A stretch of 64,000 nt of DNA from Albugo candida. Taxonomy: Eukaryota > Oomycota > Peronosporomycetes > Albuginales. This document shows, piece by piece, positions 56,196 through 64,000 of the stretch; the first letter of the stretch is position 1, and each line of letters opens with the position of its first letter. Position numbers and translations under genes: made by a program. The stretch spans positions 1 to 64,000 of the forward strand of contig JBDOQK010000020.1 of NCBI GenBank assembly GCA_040437565.1, given 5' to 3'. The notes under the pieces are model-generated. The model worked only from the letters and a program-made list of their open reading frames with translations, made no database searches and was not told the DNA's origin.

Positions 56196-59022
56196 NNNNN
56201 NNNNNNNNNNNNNNNNNNNNNNNNNNNNNNNNNNNNNNNNNNNNNNNNNNNNNNNNNNNNNNNNNNNNNNNNNNNNNNNNNNNNNNNNNNNNNNNGCAGG
56301 CAATTTTGGCTAAAATGAAGGAAGAGAAGAGTTTGGAGATGAAAGGAGACCAATCGAATTATACCTTTCTGTAATCCAACGCTAAGAGACATGGATGAAT
56401 TGATGAACGCTTCAATCTAGTAGTAGAGTGAAAGAATTCATTCACCCAGATAGACAGAGTCGTTTGAATGTGTTTAAAGCGCCAATGTACATCTCGCGAG
56501 CTATACATTCAAACACTCTTCCAGCAGTTCCTCACTGATCCTTTTTTGCCATCCGCCTTCAGTCAGAGCATACATACAGACATACGAGATCGACACTGTT
56601 GGAGAAATACATACAATTTCTAGCTGCCCATCCTTCCTTTTGTCTGCATTCTCCAAGAGCTCTTTTCCAGTAATCATCTTATATGTTACATTGGCCTAAT
56701 CTGCCTTTAATTTTGCAATCTAGTGCTAAGCTCCTGGCGAATCTCGCGGTGAGAGTGCCGAATGAGATTCTCAAACATAAATCACTCAATTTGTACCCAC
56801 CTGAGCCCTAAGGCTTGGTTGACGTTTTCATCACCACATTCTGGAAATTGAATACCTCGTCTCCGAAATATCGAGATATTATCATGAAAGTTCTACTTAT
56901 CGGAACTTTTGTATCGTTCTTCCCATCGTTCAGTCGAAGCAGGGACCTGCTTCAAACCTCAACACCTCTCGTTCGATCAACTAAAACTCCACAATTGATG
57001 CAAGAAATGGTACTTTTCCAACACGAGAGAGTACACGATTGGATCCATTTATCCACAATATATACTAAAAGTCGTAATGCATGTAGTACGCTCTTGGCAA
57101 CCGCTCCTGCAGCGTCAATTATATATTCCTAGATAATTGATCACATCTACCAAAAGCTTTACGTCAAATAATGCATCTTTCTGGGAAGCGGAACCACAAA
57201 TCATCGTTACTATCCAAACAATTAGAGAGCAGTATAACTCAATTCGGTGCTCATGTACAGTTGATCGTGTAATACTGCGTTCGGAATGTGAGAATGTGCT
57301 CCAAAGCATTTCCTTTGGCGACCAATGGACCCTCAATGAGGCGATCAGCTCCCAGCAAACGAAAATGACAGCTGTTGAGTCTTAATAAATGGAGCCGCCT
57401 CGACTCAAAATCAGCGCATTTATTTGCTCGAGAAATTATTGCACTTTGAGCAATTGTTTCTGTCCATTTGCATTCTCCACTGGAGATTTCGGAGTTCGAA
57501 TAAATACCGCTGTTTGGCAATGTTCCTTGTAATTGAACGGGGAAATGTGCTTCTCTCGGGCTTCTTTATGTCATGGAAAATGATATTCCGAACAGTGTTA
57601 TCGGAAGTGAGACTGAAAGCATGGTACTCGGTTGAGTGCCACGTTCTCCTTTTGTCTATTGGAACAAAAAGCCAATACGTATCTCCCACCGGAAGTCATC
57701 TTTCATTCCGTCGGTTCATCAAATAGAGCCATATTTCGCGGTTCAAGCATCATGTGTTGAGATGGTTGGGAGAAAAACCAGTGTCATTGCTAATACCTGG
57801 CATGATAGAGTTGGCGGTGAATCCCTTTATGCTCGTCGCTGACGTAGAAGAGTACAGGAAAGATAGTCGAACCAAAAAGACGACTGCATTCCAAGCGGCG
57901 AAATACGGGAACGAGTACTCGACGAACTATCTGTACCAGCGACCCGATCTCGTGAATTAGCAACGCAATCAGAAACGCCTTCAGAACGAACTGAATTTTG
58001 TCGAGTTTGCCCTTTTCATTCTTTACTAATTCCCACGTTATGTACGGATTTTGTAATCGTTTCGTGGAATCACTGCCGCTGAAACCAGGTGAAACTTCTT
58101 ACTGCAACAAAATCAAAGGAATGTTGGTAAAACTGTTCCTGAAAGTAGTCTATATTCGAGTGCTAATGAAGTATTCACCGAACTAAACGAACGCATCGGT
58201 ATATGTATTGAGGTACCATTATCGGTCTCTTGCGATTGCTTTTGCTGCGTAGTGAGATACGTGCCCTGCATTTATCCATACCATCGCTCATGATTGTTTA
58301 AGTTGATACAGTGTTCCGTAGCCATGGAAGTCTCCCATGCCCATTAAAGTCCAGTACCGGAAACTGTCGAAATCCCTCCGTTATCAATACGGAAAGATTC
58401 CACCCCAATTTCCTGACAGTATACTTTAAAACCGAAAGTATCATCGCCAGCATTCCCTTACTTGATGAACTTGACTACTTGGAGGTATCGGTCGATTGAC
58501 GTAGTCAGACGTTATATCTGATTGATCGCGATGCATATTAGCCAATACATACCAGAGTGTGTCTCCATCCAGTGATGTCGCATGGTAAGGTATCCACAGT
58601 GCATCACAACGTGTGCGATCATCCTTCGTACTTTGTACTGATCGAATAAGTCGTGGCGTCGCATGAGCCGTTTGAATTACAATATGTCGAACATGCGACG
58701 ACATCGTTTCCATTGCATGATCTTCATCATTATTTTTGTCAGTATTTGATAACGCTTCTTGTAGCTGTACTTAGTTGGGATGGATTCCAGCAAATTCCAA
58801 AGCGGTTGATAAACTACAAAGCCAATTCTTCGGTCCAAAAGAATAACAGAATATCGTGATAGTGACTGTTTCGTGCAATTAGGTCGAAGGATGTATAGAC
58901 TTTTCTTCCGATAGCAGCCGTTGCTAAGCTAACGGCTGAGAGGCGTACATTAGCACGTGTATCGACGTAACAATGGCTTATCCCTGCTGTTCACTTGTTT
59001 GACCGTGTCATACGGTGCTATC

Positions 59023-59517
59023 GGCCTATTTTCCTCTAAAGTTGGTTCACTACCATATCTGAGCATTCTCTGAATGGGTACCTTGACTTCCGAAATAGTA
59101 CCTGGACCAACAAGCCCGTGTGATGTCTGCGCACGAGCAGCGTCGACATTAACAGCGCCCGTATCGTATTTCACGATTCCCGATTAGAGATTCGCGCAAT
59201 GACCCACGATAGCGTCAGCTCAAAAAGGCGTGTATTACTTCATATTTTGTACGAAATATTTAGACACAAGAAAAGCTCCTGGATGTCCAGATTGCCACAG
59301 CGTTCAAGTACTCTGAGAGCTCGAGCAGAAGTGCATTGATACCAAGAAGTTGCAAAGCGTTGTCAGGTTTGTTCTCATGATAAACTCTATGTAGACTTGA
59401 ATGCAAACCAACACCATACAAAATGAGCGAAAACATTTGCATCGCTTACTTTCCAAAGTAATGGGAAAAGGTTTGTTCCCATAGAAGTTGCGAGGAAATA
59501 TGAGCGCGCACATTCAG
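59023..59517. other. Spacer, nothing supported
   Basis: A minus-strand open frame 58950-59174 (74 codons) and another at 59304-59513 have no recognisable product; they could be downstream exons of the secreted-protein candidate on the right, but no junction was convincing. Confidence 0.35.
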
Positions 59518-59798
59518 CTAAAGCGGTGCAATCGCATCGTACGTGTCATAGAATCTGTTTTTCTCCAATATATCTGGATGAATCTCCGTTTATACCAACT
59601 CAGTGTCAGCAGTACAGCCTGCACACCTTCATCTTCATCGGCCATGACCGGTGATCCGACTTCTTTTAAGCCAGCTTCTTCAATCTTGATAAATTTTCCC
59701 TCTAACGGTGAATGGCAGCTCGGCCTCAATGTGTGACCGCTGCTTGTACTAGCAGATGAAAAGATCATGATCAGAGATACTTGCAAAAACGAACGCAT
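59518..59798 (-). CDS. Candidate small secreted protein
   Basis: Exons 59798-59627 and 59573-59518 with a 53-nt GT-AG intron sum to 228 nt, 75 aa. The start MRSFLQVSLIMIFSSASTSSG has a hydrophobic core and small residues fitting signal-peptide cleavage near residue 20. The short mature chain contains SCHSPLEGKFIKIEE and ends YDTYDAIAPL, with a single cysteine. CHSP is not the CHxC motif of Albugo effectors. Reading through the intron instead gives 94 residues from the same ATG. Size and repeat-rich context fit an effector-like gene, but this is inference; an alternative is a chance frame. Confidence 0.4.
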
Positions 59799-60638
59799 GA
59801 CAAGCGCCTCCGACATCGTACTTAAATGAGTGCGATCAGTTGATATGATTATATAGTTCCTTACTAATTTCAAAAAACCAAAACCATCAATTTAGAGCTT
59901 TCTTTACGTTTGGTACTAGGAGCTAGTACAGGCGCTGTATCGCGATTTGACACCGATAATACAATGAGACGATTGAATCATATTCTTCAGAGTAAAGGTC
60001 GCCTGAGCACTTGATGGTAAAAAAAAATTGACTCATCAAGTTCCTTAGTTCGCCAACTCTGTTGCTACTCTCTTAGCCTTCTGCTACTGGATTTTCTACT
60101 TAATCCTGAGTTACCTTGTCCAAACAGCGATTGCCACGTCAATGCCCATCTCGAAACCACTCTTGAGGCTGGCAAGTTTAGCAGTCATCAAGTGATGACT
60201 GCTTTAACCGGTACCTACCGGTATGTGTCAGGCGCTACTTCGACAACATTCTTCATCTTGAGAATATCTTCGTCCTTTTCGCTTCTCATTCGTTCAAGCA
60301 AAGGCTAAACATAAACGTGGTTGATGACGTGGGTAAAGCGAGGGGACTAGGGTCGTGATGTTTGAAGTACGTCCCATTTCCGCCGATGCTTTCCAACGCA
60401 TTTTCTGATTCTAAGGCTTTAGATGCTTTTGGCTCATGATAGCTTACATCGGGCTTCATCACGATTCGATATCTTTTTGTATTGGTGCGAGCCTAAGTAC
60501 GCGGACGGACCTAAAGGGAAAAAAGCTGGACATTGTACTGTACAGTACACGATGAAGGACTTAAAGCCGTTTATTATTTGTGCACCTTTGATTCGCCATT
60601 ATAGGCGATCTGCTTACGCAATACAATGATTTTCTGTT
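59799..60638. other. Spacer, nothing recognised
   Basis: About 840 bp with only short open frames. The last 9 bp (60630-60638, TTTTCTGTT) are the left target-site copy of the element on the right. Confidence 0.45.
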
Positions 60639-61663
60639 GGGTATTGATACCCCGACAACTTTTTTTTTTTTTCTAATTTAAAATTTACATTTTTATTTTT
60701 CATTTTAAATTACATCATGCCTACTTGGATTATTACTCCCACAACTTTTTTGTAACTATAAATATTTGGGTATAGATATCCCGGCAACTTTTTTTTAAAT
60801 TACATTTATTCTTAATTTAGATTACGTCATGCCCACTTCAATTATTGGGAATTGATATCCCGACAACCTTTCTTGATATCCCGACAACTTTTTTTTAATT
60901 ACACATCACGCCTACTTTGATTATTACTCCTACAACTTTTTTGGGACAATAATCAACGGTATTGATATCCGGACAACTCTTTTTTTAAATTACATTTTAG
61001 ATTACATTTTTTCTAATTCAGATTACGTCATGCCTACTTTAATTATTACTCCCACAACTTATTTTGAAAATAAAGAAGTTTGAAATTATAGCTAGTAGAA
61101 GTCATTTACGTCTAAGGCTAAATCTAGTAGATACAGTACCTTCAACTGAGCTAAACACTCCTCAGTAATAGACAATTCACTGCCAGTTTGTTGAGCTATA
61201 ATGCGTCATATAGATGCAAAAGTTATTATACACTAATGGCCGAAAATAAAATGTGTTAAGAAAAAATAGTGTGAAAGAAAACTATCTAATTTTTTACTTA
61301 AGCTTGTCCTGAATCTAACCTTGCAACCGGAATTCTGCAAGACCGCTTGTTATGGCCGATTTTCCGCAATTGCTGCACCTGCATTACCCTGTGTCCGATG
61401 CTCGAACGTTACGAGTCAGATAGAAATTGTCAAATATAATAGCCTATCACAGTTGAAATGCTCAGTGTATTAGTCAATCACAAATAGTTCTCGATTGAAG
61501 TTGTTGGAGCAACAATTTAGGGTGTGTATGGATGTAATTCGTTAGCAATGTAGAATCATGTATGTAGTTTTCAGAAAAGAAGTTGTGAAAGTGATAATTT
61601 AACTAGGCATGCAAAAAAAAAGTTGTCGGGATATAAAAAACAGTTGTCGGGACATCAATACCC
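60639..61663. mobile_element. Non-autonomous TIR element, 9-bp target duplication (MULE-like MITE)
   Basis: The element begins GGGTATTGATACCCCGAC and ends with the inverse, GTCGGGACATCAATACCC. It is flanked by TTTTCTGTT on both sides (60630-60638 and 61664-61672), a 9-bp target-site duplication typical of Mutator-like elements. Inside the left end are four to five imperfect direct copies of a unit containing GATATCCCGACAACTTTTTT and ATTACGTCATGCCTACTT (near 60640, 60770, 60848-60890 and 60958); the right end has two inverted copies of GTTGTCGGGAT. No coding capacity. The MULE transposase remnants in this window are possible relatives of its driver, but no shared ends were shown. Confidence 0.78.
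61125..61175 (+). repeat. Short copy of CCTTCAACTGAG repeat
   Basis: AAATCTAGTAGATACAGTACCTTCAACTGAGC resembles the ends of the dispersed repeats near 10985 and 43968. It lies inside the TIR element and may be chance or an older insertion. Confidence 0.3.
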
Positions 61664-61744
61664 TTTTCTGTTGCCTTCAGTTTATTAGCTAGAATTATGT
61701 GACCAATTCGGTACTTTCTTTACTAGAATAACTTATGGGAATTG

Positions 61745-61869
61745 CTATTTCCACCCACCACATGACTTTTTGACCAATCATCAGACTACGGCGTTATTTC
61801 CAATCAACTTTTACTATTTCCACCCACCGCGTGACTTTCTGACCAATCAATTTACGGCGATATTTCCAC
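61745..61869 (+). repeat. Imperfect tandem duplication, 69-bp period
   Basis: CTATTTCCACCCACC starts at 61745 and again at 61814; both units continue through TGACTTTxTGACCAATCA and ACGGCGxTATTTCC with small differences. The motif GGTGGGTGG near 62571 is an inverted match, so this could be one end of a further TIR element (about 61740-62580). That is weak. Confidence 0.55.
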
Positions 61870-62590
61870 CCCACTGTTCCAAGATATGGCTGCAGTTTCA
61901 CAGTCCTACATGCCGATTGTAGGTATTAGAACTCATAGTTGCACACCTTTCTATGATCCCACTTCTAGATCAGCCAACTTTCTCATGCTTTTCGTTGTAC
62001 CGCGTCGTTCGCCAACAGTGGAGTACGCATTCACGGATCGCCATCATCTGTCGTCTAAATACTACATCTTGCGAGAAAGATTTGGAAGTTGAAAGTACGT
62101 TTAGTCTGGTCTGAGAAATGGATTGATAACGATGGCGATATTTTGCGGTATTCCTTTTAACACGAGCACAGATTAAAATAAGTTGTCAGTACATTCGTAA
62201 CTTGATTAGGCAGGTTCTCAAGCGCACAGACGCCCTGCGGTTGTACTGCTATGTGATGGGCTATCGTCTCTAGATGTTGCACGTAGCTGTTCTTAGTGAA
62301 TTTGGCATCTTTATGCCGCTATACCGTTTGTGTGCATCGCCCGAATTCCGAAGTGCCCTGTGGTGTAATCGAGTGCACGTTTGCGTAAGCTTTCTACCAG
62401 CAGAATTCTTTGTACTGAAAAGGTACTATACATTATCTCTTACGGATGCGACACGGATAGCCGATTTTTAGTACTCTTGGAATAATGCCGTCCATGGCAG
62501 CTTATATACATCTAGGGGAGGTTTACCAATCAATACCTTTGAAAGAAGCGCCCCTATCAAAAAAAGGTGGGTGGAATTAAAGGGAGTCTT
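61870..62590. other. Unrecognised sequence
   Basis: Open frames at 61886-62092 and 62274-62471 have no recognisable product. Nothing else seen. Confidence 0.4.
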
Positions 62591-62594
62591 TAGC

Positions 62595-63035
62595 ATTCAC
62601 TCTCACTCTTGATAGTATTCACTCAGCCCCTGATTCATTGGCCAGAATTCACTCAAATTGACTATAGACCGAAATCAATATTCACTCACTTGTCACAGCT
62701 ACTACCACTCAACTCACTACCCCAATTCACTCAACTAACTACGATTCAATTCACTCGCAAAATTTTTACGTCCTATATAAAAGCTACTTTTGGTAATATA
62801 CATAATAAAGAAATTCTATGGTGTATGTGCTGGGTGTATAAGGATAATAAGTTGAGTTCAATTTATAGTGTGTTTGTNNNNNNNNNNNNNNNNNNNNNNN
62901 NNNNNNNNNNNNNNNNNNNNNNNNNNNNNNNNNNNNNNNNNNNNNNNNNNNNNNNNNNNNNNNNNNNNNNNNNNNNNTGATGAATTGGGGGGGGGGGGTG
63001 AGTGAATACTATGAAAAGGGTGAGTGAATACTAAA
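62595..63035. repeat. Inverted ATTCACTCA-type repeat array with gap
   Basis: On the left (62595-62757) about ten degenerate copies of ATTCACTCA occur in the plus direction, beginning near GATAGTATTCACTCAGCC. On the right (62978-63035), after a 100-N gap without duplicate flanks, the inverse GTGAGTGAATACTATG and GTGAGTGAATACT appear after a run of 12 G. The arrangement resembles the subterminal repeats of a TIR transposon. It could be the end of the MULE on the right or a separate MITE. Confidence 0.5.
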
Positions 63036-64000
63036 ATAAAATTAAATTACGCAATCGTTGTCCAGCCCCCACCTTTGATAAATTAACAGAAAGTGTCGCC
63101 TCTGGTTGGTCTGAATAGATGCTACGAAATACAACAATAATCAAACAAAAAGTGGCATTTCTGCCATTTTGTACGACTTAATCTAAGTCTATATCCAAAT
63201 CTACTGTTGCAGGTGTTGCTAGCGTTGTCAGTGCTGTTGGTGCTTCTGTTGCTTTTTGACGGCAGCTTCTGGCATTGTCGCCTGTCTTTTGGCATTTCCG
63301 ACATCTTCGGCGATGCACAGGAGCATCCAAAAAAGCAGTAACATGCTCTAACTTCGATGGAAGTCGCTTCGTTGAGCTCGATGGCCTACCACGTGTGCGA
63401 ACTTGCACAGGATCGCGAATTTCTGTCTCTGGGACTGCCAAGACATGCTCTAGCAGCGCACGCTTACGATGATTGGAGGCATCCTCATATTTATCAGTAA
63501 TCTATTTCAATTCCAATTGTCATGCTCCCCAGCCTCAATATGAATTTGGCATTGGCTGTACCAGCCACCAATGCTGATCAAAATCATTAACAGACAGCGG
63601 TATTACTTGATGACGAAAAGCATGGGCGCAAGGATATCCCATTGTGGATGTCGATAAGCCTACAGGTAGTTTAAAGTTGCAGTAAGTTGCACTTAATGTC
63701 ACGTATCGCAATTAATTGCACTTAGTCGCAGTCTATGAACCTTGACAATCTCAGTCATCACTAAGCCACTGCTGGTACTGCCGATGAGCTGAGCGCAGAC
63801 CTGCTACTGAAATATTCCCCATCACCTCTGAGAACATGGAACCAAGCTGCATCGTGCCTATAGCCCACTGCTTTGCGTTTTGCTGCACAATGATAGCAAG
63901 CTGGCCTTCATAGGCAAGGCGAATTGCTGAGTCCACTGAGAGTAGATCACCTACAATAAATGAAATTTCAGATATATATGACTGCTGCCAGCATAATCAT
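63036..64000 (-). mobile_element. C-terminal end of a second MULE transposase
   Basis: Read on the minus strand from the right edge, a SWIM-like finger YPCAHAFRHQVIPLSVNDF followed by QHWWL lies near 63560-63630, parallel to PCSHSIKEL ... HWWL of the left MULE. Downstream are TRGRPSSSTKRL (near 63390), an AT-hook-like motif typical of these transposases, and the zinc knuckle RRCRKCQKTGDNARSC (about 63260-63310). The frame stops at 63178. A stop after QPMPNS, at about 63537, separates the finger from the zinc-knuckle frame, so the copy is probably dead. The catalytic core would lie beyond the window. The open frame 63751-63936 may be an upstream piece of it. Confidence 0.72.

Larger units (their letters stand above)
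53469..59022. repeat. 2,727-bp duplicate flanks around gap 56196-56295
   Basis: Positions 53469-56195 and 56296-59022 have equal length and appear identical, again with the gap exactly at the join. Every open frame between them, including the KCTD-like 3' end, occurs twice for this reason. Confidence 0.9.

Noticed and set aside
53988-57132. Two-member family of small secreted proteins
   Set aside because: The second copy lies in the exact 2.7-kb duplicate beside a gap, so it is an assembly artefact.
59518-59798. CHxC-class Albugo effector
   Set aside because: The sequence reads CHSP; the second cysteine of CHxC is missing.
41600-62092. A gene family defined by the shared FTDRH motif at 41.8 kb and 62.0 kb
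   Set aside because: Only five residues plus weak surroundings agree; too little to call homology.
1-64000. CRISPR arrays, bacterial operons, rRNA genes
   Set aside because: No regularly spaced identical repeats and no rRNA-like sequence; the spliced genes show a eukaryotic nuclear genome.

Overview
The window looks like a piece of an oomycete nuclear genome, most likely a white rust (Albugo-type). This is judged from compact genes with many GT-AG introns of about 40-68 nt, A+T-rich spacers, a flagellar basal-body gene, and small secreted proteins with no recognisable relatives. Species assignment is inference; no marker gene was searched. Nine 100-N gaps are present, and seven of them are flanked by identical or nearly identical sequence on both sides (26 to 2,727 bp), so much of the apparent duplication is an assembly artefact.

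Left repeat-rich flank (1-13.7 kb): a decayed Mutator-like (MULE) DNA transposon with transposase, SWIM finger and zinc knuckle (about 1.2-3.1 kb); a putative secreted protein (3.8-4.6 kb) facing a two-exon gene of unknown function (4.8-5.4 kb); a badly decayed LINE with endonuclease and reverse transcriptase remnants (about 5.7-9.1 kb); then about 4.5 kb with nothing recognisable.

Central gene-dense island (13.7-39.3 kb): thirteen host genes with very short spacers. They are an SLC35B1-type nucleotide-sugar transporter, poly(A)-binding protein, a protein carrying only an Ffh/SRP54 M domain behind a mitochondrial-looking leader, glutathione synthetase (6 exons), a RING1/Polycomb-type E3 ligase, a PTAR1-type prenyltransferase alpha-repeat protein, a CEP164 homologue (1,896 aa), a small TPR protein, a DHRS12-type SDR, an Mms2/Uev1-type ubiquitin E2 variant, an F-box/LRR/ankyrin protein, an mRNA guanylyltransferase-like protein with altered catalytic motifs, and a CCCH zinc-finger protein. 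Exon models were built by hand; in every multi-exon model the exon lengths sum to a multiple of three and the joined frame keeps family motifs where a family is known. Themes are mRNA metabolism (PABP, capping-like protein, CCCH protein) and ubiquitin signalling (RING1-type ligase, E2 variant, F-box protein), but there is no sign of co-regulation beyond shared divergent promoters.

Right repeat-rich flank (39.4-64 kb): unrecognised spacer; a broken Ty3/gypsy chromovirus (43.7-48.0 kb) containing a nested insertion; false 1.1-kb and 2.7-kb duplications; one intact KCTD-like BTB gene (52.8-53.5 kb); a candidate two-exon secreted protein of 75 aa (59.5-59.8 kb); a 1,025-bp non-autonomous terminal-inverted-repeat element with a 9-bp target duplication; an inverted ATTCACTCA-repeat array; and the C-terminal end of a second MULE transposase running off the right edge.

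The most notable items are the stand-alone M-domain protein and the capping-enzyme-like protein whose motif I, III, IV and V residues are altered.
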